Assembly: GCF_020360975.1 (NCBI RefSeq)
Contig: NW_025408675.1
Location: 2,790,001 to 2,854,000 of the forward strand
Direction: 5' to 3'
DNA: 64,000 bases
DNA from: Hirsutella rhossiliensis
Lineage: Eukaryota; Ascomycota; Sordariomycetes; Hypocreales; Ophiocordycipitaceae
The notes under the pieces were generated by a model. That model worked only from the letters and a program-made list of their open reading frames with translations, had not been told where the DNA came from and ran no database searches. Of the stretch, positions 51,583-63,197 are shown one piece after another. The position numbers and the translations under genes were made by a program. How positions within the stretch are numbered: the stretch's first letter is position 1; each line of letters begins with the position of its first letter.

Positions 51583-52231
51583 GCTTGAGATTTGGTCTTT
51601 TGGCAAATCACTCTGGCGAGATTGAAGAATCTTCGGCTTGAAAGGCAATAGAATTCAGGGACGAGAAGAGAAAAAGCATAGGTAGGTAGTTGCTTAAGTA
51701 TGTGGCGAAAAGCGGCGTCTTGGCGTCACCACGACGTGACATTCGCGCACTATGTTGACTAAAGAGCAGGAGTGTGGCAGCCAAAACCCATCCGTCTACG
51801 TCACCGTTAATCCTGTCCTGCTATTGACTCGTCGTTTGTGTTCTCGTCGCGAGTTGATCGCAAGAAATCGAGGGAAGGGGGGAGATTACCGAGACACGGC
51901 AGTGAGAATTTGTCTGGGCGAAATACGAAATATTCACCACCGCCCTTGTATTATTCTGCGTAAAACCATCGCGTCGCGATTGGCAGAACCGACACTCACC
52001 GTGCCGTCTTTTCCCGCTAGAGAGCTGAGGCATCCTTATGCGTGAATCCAATGGAATGCATCACATATCAAGGGTCAGGTCCCTTGTAAGCAATCCTCCG
52101 ACCATTTTGACTATTCGAAGCAGCTGCCACTCCCGACCGGCATCTCCCCATGGTACGCACAGCGCTCTGGGCCTCAGCAGACTTGGAGGTATTGCCGGTT
52201 ATCTTATATCGTCCACCTATACATTTAATCC
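51583..52231. promoter_or_regulatory. Divergent intergenic region between HsbA-type gene and reductase gene
   Basis: About 650 bp with normal base composition and no convincing ORF; small frames here overlap each other on both strands. It must hold both promoters. A TATA-like stretch (CTTATATC, 52203-52210) lies about 25 bp before the reductase ATG. No regulator binding site was recognised with confidence. Confidence 0.45.
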
Positions 52232-53464
52232 ATGGCAACCCGCGAGGAGCAAGCCAAGAAAGGCACGAGACCATTGTCTTCAAACCATGTCGATTGGTAC
52301 CAGGAGCAAGTGGTTCTCTTGACGGGCGGAACGGGCAGCCTCGGCAGTTGTCTGCTCTACAAACTCGCGCTGCAGTTGCCTGCTGCCAAGATTTACGTCC
52401 TCTGTCGCGGGACAGTCAATGAGGCGGTTCAGAAATGGGAGTTCTACATGGCAGAGCAAATCGACGACATCCTGGATTCCGGAAAGGTCCACTGCATCCG
52501 GGGCAACCTGAACCGGGATGGCTTCGGTCTCGATCCGGACGACCTGAAACGCCTGCAAGAAGAGGTGACAGTCGTTATTCACGCGGCGGCCGACATTTCC
52601 CTTGCCCAGAGCCTTCCCGATTCCATTCAGAGCGATTGCCTACCCGTTATCCGCATCGCCAGTCTCGTGCAGAGCTTCAAAGCCGTCAAGCTGTTCGCGC
52701 ACATCTCTTCGACGTTTGCACAGATGCACCTATCGGCCGGCGTGGTGCCCGAGAGGATCGTCAAGGTTGCCGACGATGAACCTCCTCCGCAGACGCAACT
52801 GGCCTCCATCCTCAGGACGGGAAAGTCGCCATACGCCCATCACTTCATCACGCCATATGCGCAGGCAAAGTACCTTGCAGAGCAGCTTCTCATGGAGTAC
52901 CATGACAGCTTCCCGATACTGATAGTCCGGCCCTCCAGCATCTCGCCAGCAGTCAGCGACCCGTTTCCGCAGTATGGTCCGGACGGGGCCATCCCGCTGC
53001 ACACTTTCGTCACATTGGCTCTTGCACGGGGATACGACGTGCTGGAAATCATCAACGGCCTCCCACAAGAATTCATCTTGGATGAGATACCCGTTGACCT
53101 CGTTGCCAACACCTGTCTCCTCCACGTGGCAGCCGGCACAACTGGTGTTGTCCACGCGGCTGCACAGCTCTACGAAACTCTTACTGTTGCCGAATACGTC
53201 TCCAGAGCACGGAAATATGCACCGAAGGATGTGGTGGAGCGAATAGCTGCGAATGGTACGAAGCAGGGGCAACCCCGCCAGCTGCCGTTGGATTTCCATG
53301 GGCTGCTAATGGAAGAATGGCGGGATTGGATATTTGACTGTCAACGTTCCAAGCACCTAAAGAATACGCCGGGCCCTATCGGTCTTCAATGCACTCATGT
53401 CTGTGAGGAGGTCTTTCGCGAGCGAGTGGAACGATGGTCAAAACGGCTGGGCGTTTTGTTGTGA
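52232..53464 (+). CDS. Stand-alone thioester / fatty-acyl reductase (NAD-binding_4, male-sterility family)
   Basis: 410 aa, single exon. The Rossmann motif TGGTGSLG is at residues 31-38, HAAAD at 117-121, ISST at 158-161, and the catalytic pair Tyr209/Lys213 sits in YAQAK. VRPSSI (232-237) and the family-typical DEIPVDLVAN (284-293) follow. These mark the extended short-chain dehydrogenase family that includes fatty-acyl-CoA reductases and the reductase (R) domains of carboxylate reductases, NRPSs and PKSs, which reduce thioesters to aldehydes or alcohols with NAD(P)H. There is no adenylation or carrier domain and no membrane segment, so it would act on a thioester supplied in trans. It lies 571 bp upstream of, and on the same strand as, a PKS lacking a release domain; release of that polyketide is the likely role (inference). 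It could instead be a general fatty-acyl reductase. Confidence 0.85.
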   Translation: MATREEQAKKGTRPLSSNHVDWYQEQVVLLTGGTGSLGSCLLYKLALQLPAAKIYVLCRGTVNEAVQKWEFYMAEQIDDILDSGKVHCIRGNLNRDGFGLDPDDLKRLQEEVTVVIHAAADISLAQSLPDSIQSDCLPVIRIASLVQSFKAVKLFAHISSTFAQMHLSAGVVPERIVKVADDEPPPQTQLASILRTGKSPYAHHFITPYAQAKYLAEQLLMEYHDSFPILIVRPSSISPAVSDPFPQYGPDGAIPLHTFVTLALARGYDVLEIINGLPQEFILDEIPVDLVANTCLLHVAAGTTGVVHAAAQLYETLTVAEYVSRARKYAPKDVVERIAANGTKQGQPRQLPLDFHGLLMEEWRDWIFDCQRSKHLKNTPGPIGLQCTHVCEEVFRERVERWSKRLGVLL

Positions 53465-54035
53465 ATCAGTGGCAGAGAGGACGGCCTTGGGGATGACCCG
53501 ATCCAGAGATGGTATGTAACTATACTCCAGGTACAAATCTTAACTAGTAGCAATTTCTTGGCCGAGTATACTCTATACCAGGTGAACAGAACACAGCTCG
53601 GCTGATCGAGGTTGGCTAGCTGTGTGCTCAATGCTCATCTTAGTGGAATGAGGTGATGATTCCGGGCCGCAGTACTTCTCCTATTTCAAGCTTGCCCCTT
53701 CTTAGGAAGGTCTTAAACCTGAGGGAAGGGTGTCCCGGCTGTTTACATTGCGGAATGTGGCTGCTGCGGAACGGATTTGATGGCGCAGAGCGGCTGATGC
53801 AACTTGAGACACTTCGAGACTTCCACCCTTGCTCAACCATGGGTAAGCAGCGTAACCTAATGAGCATCTACTGTGGCATCCCGCTTCATATATGAAAGGG
53901 CTTATGGCTCCTCGAACAACGTTGCCATATCTTTTCAATCTTTCGCTTATCTACGCAAGCGGATGTTTCGAGTGTTATTGCGGCTGCTCCAAGTCTTTAT
54001 TCTTCAGTGGGCAGCACACCACACCCATCGTGCAA
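53465..54035. promoter_or_regulatory. Intergenic region upstream of the PKS gene
   Basis: 571 bp holding the reductase 3' end and the PKS promoter. Small frames on both strands (for example 53653-53895) have no family resemblance. A frame open from an upstream ATG at 53892 runs into the PKS; it would add 48 residues with a hydrophobic, Cys-rich stretch atypical of PKS N-termini, so I treat it as leader sequence. A TATA-like CATATATG lies at 53887-53894. Confidence 0.4.
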
Positions 54036-57000
54036 ATGACTGAGACAGAGCTGTTTGGAGCTATGAGCTCACAGACAGCGGAGCGCGGTAAGAGTGTGAC
54101 CACGGAGCCATGCACTCAACCAACGCCATCAGGGCATGGGTATCATCACTCAACATACGGCGTGCAATCGCCAAAGTCTGCCGCCACCAAAAATGGGCTC
54201 GAGCATGACCAAGCTGACACTGATATTGCCATCATTGGAATGGCTGTACTGCTATCTGGAGGTATCAGGTCCACAGACAGCTTTTGGGATTTTCTCATGA
54301 AGAAGAAGGACGGGCTCTGTGAAGTCCCCGGTACGCGTTACTCAATTGACTCATTCTATGGACCCGGCAAGACCCAGTCGATCAAGGTTCGTCGAGGTTA
54401 TTTTTTACAAGACGACCCGGCTCTCTTTGACGCCGACTTTTTCTCCATCAAGCCTGCGGACGCGGAAAGAATGGATCCCCAGCAGCGGCAACTGTTGGAG
54501 GTTACGTGGGAGTGTATCGAAAGTGCAGGTGAAACGGACGCAAGAGGAAGAGCCGTGGGATGTTATGTTGGAGTGTTTGGCGAGGACTGGCTCGATCTTG
54601 ACAGCAAGGACCCTCAGGCCACGGACAGATATCATGTCTCGAGCACGGGGCAATTTACTCTTGCCAACAGGCTGTCATATGAGAATGACTGGCGCGGACC
54701 GAGGTAGGTCAGCCTTATAACCTCGTAGAGGCAGTGGAACTGACCTTTGTTATAGCATGACTATTCAGACGGCTTGCTCGTCCTCGCTGGTAGGCTTGCA
54801 CGAAGCTAGCCAGGCCTTGCTCGCCGGCGAGTGCTCATCGGCGGTAGTCGCTGGAGTTAACCTCATCTTGAGCCCTTTCATGACCATAGGCATGTCTGAT
54901 AGCAAAGTGCTCTCACCAAGTGGCGTCTGCAGAACCTTTGATGAAGCGGCCGATGGGTACGGTCGCGGAGAAGGTGTCACCGTCATCTACATCAAGCGGT
55001 TGGCCGATGCTATCAAGGCCAATGACCCCATCCGAGCCGTTATACGTGCTACTTCGACCAATTTTGACGGACGGACACCAAACGCAAGCACTCCTGGGCT
55101 GGACGGACAGGAGTCACTCATCAGACGAGCCTACCAGCGGGCCGGCATTCAGGATATAAGCCAGACAGCATTCTTTGAATGTCACGGAACAGGCACTAGG
55201 GTCGGAGACGTCATCGAAGCATCCGCCATTGCAAAGTTGCTTACCGAAGCTGGGACTGGAGCTGGAACTGTGATAGGATCCGTGAAGCCAAATGTCGGTC
55301 ACACTGAGGGAGCGTCTGGAATTACGGCCGTCATCAAATCCGTTCTTTGCCTTGAGCATGACACCATCCCACCAAACATCTACTTCAAAACGCCAAATCC
55401 CAAGATTCCATTCAAAGAGGCGAACCTTCTTGTTCCAACGGAGCCCATGAGGTTTCCTCGCGGGAAGAGCAAGCGAGTGAGCATCAACTGCTTTGGTGTT
55501 GGCGGGTCAAATGCTCACGTCATAATCGACTCTGCCACGCACTTCTCCTCATTGCCGCAGACTGGACACCTTGAAAGACCGACGTCAACATTTTGCGATG
55601 GCTCCCGACTGTTGCTGCTATCCGCCAAGGACCCAGCTGCTCTGGACAGGAGACTTGATGATCTCGTCAAATACACTGAGACGAGGCTCAACGTCTTGGA
55701 TGATCTCGCTTATAGCCTCTGCTGTCGACGGCAACATTTCTCCCATCGTGCATTTGCGATAGGTCACCCTAATCGACCGCTAGCCAAGTCCGAGTTTCGG
55801 AAGCTCTCAGTAAGGCCAATCGACCCCATTTGGGTGTTCACTGGGCAGGGGTCGCAGTGGGCTGCCATGGGGAAACAACTGCTGGAAAGATCTAAACAGT
55901 TTAGAGAAGATATCCAGTCGCTGGATAAATTCCTGCAGGAATTGCCCGATGCACCGGTTTGGCGTATACAAGGTTCGTGTTTGCTTGCTCTCGTCTTACT
56001 GAAGCTAACGAATGGAAGCTGAGCTTTCCAAGACTGCAACAGATGCACGCATACATGAGACAGATATTGCGCAACCACTCTGCACTGCTCTTGCAATAGG
56101 ACTCGTCAACCAACTGCGCCGCTGGGGCCTGAAGCCTTCGGCAGTGGTTGGGCATTCCAGCGGCGAGATTGCGGCAGGCTATGCATCTGGAGCAATCTCG
56201 GCCAGAAGCGCCATTGTGCTTGCATACTACCGAGGTATCGTGGTCAAGCCTCAGGAGGGAAAAGGAGGCATGATTTCTGTGGGCATGGGATGGCAGGAGA
56301 TAATGCCATATCTCGAAGGCGCCGGCCATGTTGCCGTAGCTTGCAAGAATAGCCCATCCAGCACAGTTCTATCGGGAGATCCCGGCGAGCTCGGGCTTGT
56401 GTACAACAGAATTAAAGACCAGCAGGCGGAAGTGGTTTGCAGGAAGCTTCGGCTGTCCGTGGCCTATCATTCATGTAGGTGCAGCAGCTTCATGCAATTC
56501 ATCACATCATTGTTAACTCCTGAATAGATCAGATATCGACATCAGCCGCCGACTTTGAGCGTGTAATATCTTCTCACATTCGTCATAACACGGAAATGGT
56601 CCCTCTGTATTCAACAGTATCCTTGGCCAAGATCACGGAACCGACCGCACTTGATGCTGCATACTGGGGTCGAGGCATGGCCTCCACCGTGCAGTTTTCT
56701 GAGGCAGTTCAAACCATCTTGCAAGACGGTAATCAATCCCGAGCATTCCTGGAGATTGGACCACATTCGGCACTCTCGGGACCTCTGAGACAGATCTTTG
56801 AGAGACACAAAGCAGCACCTGGCAGGAATCCCGTCTATGTCCCAACCCTGACTCGCAACGACCCAGATCTCCAGTCCCAGCTTCTTTCCGCCTTGGGCTC
56901 GTTGCATTGTCTCGGTGTTCCAATGGACCTCTTGAGCGTCACCGGCATGGGTAGCGTACTTCCCGATCTGCCCGCGTATCCATGGAACCGGGTGAGGTAT

Positions 57001-60000
57001 TGGCGGGAGAGCCGACTCGCCCGAGACTGGCGACTGCGTAAAGCACCACACCACGAACTGCTCGGTTCAAGAATCACTGTCATGTCTGAGCTCGAACCAG
57101 CATGGAGAAATCTTCTACGACTCGGCGATGTCCTCTGGCTCGGCGATCATGTCCTTCGCGGAAGGGTGGTGTTCCCTGTTGCTGGCTATATTGCAATGGC
57201 TGGGGCTGCTTGTGCGCAACTGCAGCTGAAAAGCACAGCCTACTCAATTCGAAACCTTGCTTTGACAGCCTTCTTGGATCTTTATCCAGGAAAACAGATT
57301 GAGATCATCACCACTCTGAAGATGGCACGATATACCGACTTGGTGGACTCGGAATGGCACTCATTCACCATCTCATCTTATGATGGGCTGGCCTGGACCA
57401 AACACTGTCATGGAGAGGTGCGCGCACGATGTGACCAGGATAGGGGACAATTTCTTCCTAGAATCAAGCCTCATGTCCGAGCTGTTGATGCACAAGAATG
57501 GTACAAGCTGATGAGGAAACATGGCTACGAGTATGGGCAGGCCTTTCGAAGGCTAGCCGACATTTCAGTCGATCCAGTCAAACCCATAGCCTCGGCAACC
57601 ATACATGCTTATGGCAGTTCCCACGAATCCGATTACATTCTTCATCCGACCGACATCGACCGATGTTTGCAGCTGATGGGCGTGGCATCTGCACATGGGC
57701 TTCCCCGTCGCGTTGACTCCATGCAAGTTCCCCAGTCGATTGGGGAGATATATGTTGCCGAGAGAGCCCCCAGAATGAGATGCGAGGTCCACGGTCACGA
57801 CGACGGGAGTCGCAGCTTCTCGTGGGCTGCAACAATAGCATCTGAGAACATGGATCTGGTGCTCGCTGTTAAAAGGCTACGATCTGTCCCGATTGACAAG
57901 CGCGCCGGGACTTCGGTATCTATACCCAAGACAGCCAGCCTGAGATGGGAGCCTCTCATCGACTTGCTCATGTCAAAGCCAACCATGACCAGTGTTGAAA
58001 ATGATGAATGCTCAGTGGAGAGCTTAGTCGACACATTTATAACATGTTGCATCTTGGAAACCGCTCCTCGCATATTGGACCTCACGGTTGAGCAGCCTGA
58101 GATGCTCCAGTGGAAGAGCTGGATTGTCGCTCAGGATGCGAGGTTCCACACCAAATATCAAGATTCGACCACCGCATTGGAGGTCATGGGCAGTCCAGAG
58201 TGTCGACAGCACTTTATAAGGACCTTTTCCAAATTGGACGCCATAAAGACTGCCGATGAAGATTGGGACGTCTTGATCAGAGGCGCGCTGTTGATCCTTG
58301 AACACTGCCGGCAGATTATCCATGGACAATTTTCGGCGACTGAGGTTCTGTCTGGCGAAAATGTCCTGTCGAGGCATAACGAGCTACGAGACAATTCACT
58401 CCAGCAGGGGAAGCATATACTGGGTATGCTTGGTAATACGTATCCTCGGCTCCGCGTCCTCGAGATCAAGGCCGGTTCGGGCACTACGACAACAATGGCT
58501 CTTGAGGGCCTGACGACGATGGAGGGTACGCAGCTTTTCTCCTCCTACACTGTCACCGACACCTCAAACGTGGTCCTAGATGAGGCCAGGCTCAAGTTCA
58601 AAGACAACCCCGGCGGCATCACCTACAGGCTGCTGGATGTACGCCGTGATATTCGGGGCCAGGGGTTTGATCCACAAAGCTTCGACCTCATCATCGCATT
58701 TGACGTAAGCTGCAATGATCATGCTCTTGCTTGAACTAGCCTAGACGTTGCTGATTTGTATCAGTTGTCAGACATGACTTGCGGGCTTCGGGAGTCGCTT
58801 CAAAGCATACACGAACTCCTTGCCCCATCTGGATGGCTGATGACGAAAAAGGCAGACTACCTAGGTAGTTTCCCCCCGTACCACGCACTGTTTGAGTATT
58901 CTGACGTCGCTATAGCAGCATTGGCATCCAATTATGCATTTGTGAGTTAAGCTGCCTGACCTATAACCCGGAATCTTCTAAATGGCTCTTAATAGGGTAT
59001 GTTACCGCAGTGTGGAATGAGCGAAGCAGGTAGGATAACCAGCAATCTGCCCGCCACGACTGAGGGATGGGAAAGCGAAATGCTTTCAGCTGGCTTCGAC
59101 TTCCTAGCACCGACGTCCAGTCATTCTATATCATCGCACAGCGGTGGCTTTGCCTTCTACGCCAAACTCTCATCGAGTCGTCGTAGAGAAGACGACATCA
59201 CACTCCTGACTCCCGGTTCACAAGGCGTTCTCGAGGCTAGAGTGGCCTCCGCTCTTGAAAGCAGAGGTTATAGAGTATCATGGAGCACGGTTAAGAATCC
59301 ATCTGCATCAGGGCATTGCATCATCTCCCTTCTGGACCTTGGTGGACCCGCCCTCTATGACTTATCTGAAGAAGCATTCTATGACTTGAGAAACTACCTC
59401 GTCAAAGCCGAAGCTCAACACATCCTATGGCTGACTAGGGACACGCAACTCACGTGTAGCGACCCTCGGTATGGACTCTCCCACGGATTTATCCGAAGTT
59501 TACGTCGAGAAACGATGCTGGACATCTCGATATTAGAGCTGGACGATGTCAACTCGGCCGATGTCGAGCAGATTTTGAACGTCTATGAGTTTGCGACTCG
59601 GCCTGGAAAGGATGAAAATCGAACCAATTGTCAGGACACTGAGTTTTCCATATCTAACAGAACAGTCTACGTCGGCCGATACCACTGGGTCGACCCTTCG
59701 ACACAACGCATCGACTTGTCATTCAGTAATGCTTCGAGGAAATTGCACCTTCCATCATACGGCTTGATGCAGAACTGTGGTTGGGCTGCACAGAGAACAC
59801 ATGCCCCTGTCGGCGACGAAGTTGAAGTCGACATAAGCTATGTTGGCCTCAATTTCCGCGTATGTTCGATTTCGCATATGAAACATGAAGAAATATTGGC
59901 TGACCATCATCTATGAAAAGGATATCATGATCGGCATGGGATTCGTCGGAAATAAATCACAGCTAGGCTTGGAGGCTACCGGGGTCATTCGCCGCGTAGG

Positions 60001-62224
60001 CCCTGATGTGTCGGGATTGCAGCCTGGTGATCGAGTTGGCGTGATAGGATCTGGCTTGTGCCAGTCAAGCACTATAACGAAGAGCAGCTCATGCTGGAAA
60101 CTGCCCCAATCTCTATCCCTTCAAGATGCAGCCGCAATGCTGGTCCCATACCTAACAGCCATGCATTCACTCATACACCTTGGCCGCCTTCGAAAAAACT
60201 CGGTAATTGATTCTCTTGACAGCGAGATATAATAGAGTATACTAATCCCTCCTTAGACCGTACTGATACACTCCGCTTGTGGAGGTGTTGGCTTGGCAGC
60301 TATGCAAATATCTCAAGCAATGGGGGCCAAGGTATCCCCTGTGTCCACCTGATTCTTTCCGAAGGGCGCTGGTTAACATGTATAGATTTACGCAACGGTG
60401 GGTAGTGAAGAGAAGGCAGAGTACCTGAGCAAGCATTTTTCACTTCCTCGTAACCACATCTTCAATTCTCGAGACGACTCATTTGTGGCTGGGTTAATGG
60501 CCGAGACCGACGGCAGAGGCGCTGACATCGTTCTCAACTCTCTGGCTGGCAAACTACTGCACGCTTCTTGGGAGTGCGTTTCAAATTTCGGCACAATGGT
60601 CGAGCTCGGCAAAGTAGACATGTTGATGAACGGGGCTCTCAGCATGGCTCCGTTTGCCAAGAACCGGGCATTCTTTGGTGTGGATCTTCTTCAGCTCGGC
60701 GAGGAACGTCCAGATCTTCTCAGGAGGTGCGCATTATGAGGCCGTGGATATATGCTTATGGTATAATCGTGCTGACGAATCTATAGTTTGCTTGACGAGA
60801 TCCTCAACCGGTACGAAGCCGGGAAACTTGGAGCCTCTCTTCCTGTACTTATATACGCTGCCACCGATGCTATGGACGCCTTCCGACACATGCAGAAAGG
60901 AGTACACATCGGTAAGTTGCTGTTGAGGATACCTGAGGACCCTAGCCGGCTTCCTGCGTCGCCTACTACGACCACCTTCACTTTCTCTCCCAATGCCTCC
61001 TACATCATAGCTGGCGGGCTAGGGGGCCTTGGTCGGGCAGTTTCGAACTGGATGGCGGAACATGGCGCGACAGAACTGGTGTATCTCTCTCGCTCTGCTG
61101 GTCACACACAAGACGAGCAAGGCTTCTTGCAGGAACTGATTGCACAGGGTTGCAAAGCAGTGTGCATTGCGGGCAGTGTGGCAGAGTTACAGGATGTGAA
61201 GCGCGCCATCAAGGCGTGTACCAATCCCCTGCGTGGTATCCTGCATATATCCGGGGTCCTTCAAGTGAGTAGCGCAAACATGTACCGCCTTCTTATACAA
61301 CCAAAGACTGACATGTACTGAACAGGATCGTACATACGGCAATATGGCCTACGATGAATGGACAGACTGCTTAGCGCCAAAGGTTCAAGGAGCTTGGAAT
61401 ATCCACGAGGCAATCCCCGACGACCTCCTGCTTGACTTCTTTGTGGTCTTCGGTTCTCTGGCTGGCGTCTGCGGAAACAGTGGTCAGACCAACTACGCAG
61501 CGGCAAACACTTTTCTCGAGTGCTTTGTGCGTTACCGCCGTCAGCTGGGATTGCCTTGCTCAATACTGAATCTTGGCCCGGTAGAAGATGTCGGAATGTT
61601 GAGCCGGGACGTCAAACTCCTCCAAGCCTTTCGATCCACTTCCAGCCACCTTTTATCTGAAAAGGAGGTTATGGAAGGGTTGCAGCTCGCAATATGTCAG
61701 TCCTTGATCACTGAGCGGTCCAACATCGCAGACACCAAGGCGCTGCCAGCAACTCGTCGTCATCGTCGGGGATAGTCAATATTGGTCTCAGCATGACGAA
61801 AGAACCATCAAAATCACATATATGTGCGCCATGGGCCAACGAAGCCCGTTTCGCCATATACTCCAACCTGGAACCGAACTCGGAGGCTAAGCCCCAAGTT
61901 GTGGACGACAAATTCAGAATGTTCGTCGACAAGATGGAGAAAGATCCTTCAATCCTGAATGAGCCGGAAACTGAGCTCTTGGTCCGCCGTGAACTGGGTC
62001 GACTGATTACTGGTTACCTCGGGGCTGCGCAAAACTATAATGAAGAGGAGATTGCAAACATTGTCATAGACTCACTCATGGCCATTGAGATCAAGGACTG
62101 GGTAAGGGGGAACATGAACATGGACATTGGTATGGATCAAACATCGAGGGCGAAGACGATTGGAGAGCTGGCAACGCACACGGTTGAGCGCCTCCGTGTC
62201 AAGTATAATGTGGAGGCTAAATAG
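54036..62224 (+). CDS. Highly reducing type I iterative polyketide synthase (KS-AT-DH-cMT-ER-KR-ACP)
   Basis: Model: exons 54036-54703, 54756-55972, 56019-56474, 56528-58704, 58765-58941, 58996-59859, 59921-60202, 60257-60331, 60386-60726, 60787-61264, 61326-61695, 61740-62224; 7590 nt, 2529 aa. Introns are 44-61 bp, GT...AG; the last (AAG acceptor) is least certain. It builds a reduced polyketide from malonyl-CoA. KS: Cys230 (TACSSS), His366 (HGTGT), His405 (NVGH). AT: GHSSGE, Ser675. DH: His988 (DHVLRG...P), Asp1158. c[11 protein letters not shown] at 1424-1432, where Lys1428 replaces the first Gly of the SAM-binding loop. ER: starts near 1805, HSACGGVG at 1952-1959. KR: GGLGGLG at 2162-2168, Ser2289, Tyr2302. 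ACP: phosphopantetheine Ser2480 in IDSLMA. There is no thioesterase, reductase or condensation domain after the ACP. The start is chosen at MTETEL; ATGs at 53892 and 54063 are alternatives. Product unknown. Confidence 0.93.
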
Positions 62225-62880
62225 CCTATAGGGGGAGGCTCAAAGTCTTTCCTCGTCAGCTACAGACGAGACTCGAGGTGGCCTGCCGTAGCAATTCACG
62301 CTCACCATCTCGACACGTCACCCCTCAAGTCCAATCGCGTCCTCTTGGCCTACAATGCATATAGAGGCCCCATTCCGGAAACCACTAAGCGAATACAATT
62401 TATGACATCTTTAGCGAATACGTAATATGAGATCGGATTGGCGCAGGTGTTTGCGATGTCTCGTCAAATGACACTTGCTTGATGACCCTCTATCGCCAAC
62501 TACCATCCTACCCCCACCTTTGGCTCACACCCACCTTATGCTCAGCAAAATAGCGCCGCCCCATACAAAATTGACCAACTTCACTTACACGGCATCTGTC
62601 CAAATTTGAAGATATTCACAAGCTGTTGCCTCTCACGTGTACAAGAATGACTAGACTTCATTTTTATACTATTATCTGGTGGCGCGGAGCGTCGTGGCCT
62701 GCGGCACCCTGGCATCGCAAAATGGCAATTTCGACCCCCAATCTCCTCCTGCCTACTTTCGCTTTCCTCCCTCACCAATCTTCCACCACATCTTATAATG
62801 TCTCTAGGAAAAACTTCATTTAACCTATATGGGGTGAGTGATGTCTGGGGCAATTTTTTATGTTACGGATAGAGGTCTCT
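62225..62880. other. Intergenic sequence downstream of the PKS gene
   Basis: About 650 bp of normal composition with no supported gene; it contains the PKS 3' UTR. Frames at 62581-62853 (-) and 62626-62823 (+) overlap each other and show no family pattern. The last ~100 bp could be leader sequence of the decayed transposase that follows. Confidence 0.45.
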
Positions 62881-62891
62881 CGCATCTTTAG

Positions 62892-63197
62892 GTTGCTCAG
62901 AAATGGGGAATCCCCCAGAGTCCTATTTCTAGCAGAATGCAAGGCCAGTCGGCATTTGTTGGCCAGAACCAGCCTCAAAGACATCTATCCGAAGACCAGG
63001 AGGGTAGATCAGTCGCCTGGATCCTTCTTTCAGAACCTCTGGGCTACGCTCCGTCGCAGAGTCAGACCCGCGTCTTTCCACGTAGCTGTTTTAAGCAACA
63101 AGGCTGTGAGTCAAAAATGCTGGCCCCGTTTCGCATAGAGAAGATGGATGCAACACGTGTCCGGCAAGGCGATGAACGCGTAAATTCCGACAGGTGA
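62892..63197 (+). pseudogene. Relic of a pogo-like (DDE/CENP-B-type) transposase N-terminus
   Basis: The frame ending at the TGA at 63195 reads AQKWGIPQSPISSRMQGQ, then QPQRHLSEDQEGRSVAWIL, then EPLGYAPSQSQTRVF and a KQQG region. This is the order seen in fungal pogo-family transposases: a psq-type helix-turn-helix (x-GIPxSTxxxRxxG), an LSxxQE...WI segment, and the CENP-B-type HTH. The following part (W..RF, then R..S) is found only by switching frames, and the catalytic DDE domain is absent; stop codons follow at 63219-63300 in the expected frame. An in-frame TAG lies just upstream (62889-62891), possibly an intron end. Not RIP-mutated, so it may be single copy or too short for RIP. Confidence 0.65.

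Noticed and set aside
52038..53299. Several long alternative-frame ORFs over the reductase gene (for example 52730-53299 minus)
   Set aside because: They are GC-driven shadows of the reductase frame, which alone carries recognisable motifs over its full length.
53653..53895. Small ORF in the PKS upstream region
   Set aside because: No family pattern; overlapping frames of similar length exist on the other strand.
54036..62224. PKS as a frameshifted pseudogene because its frame changes several times
   Set aside because: Each frame change coincides with a short GT...AG intron of 44-61 bp at a sensible domain position, the sum of exons is divisible by three, and nearly all catalytic residues are intact.
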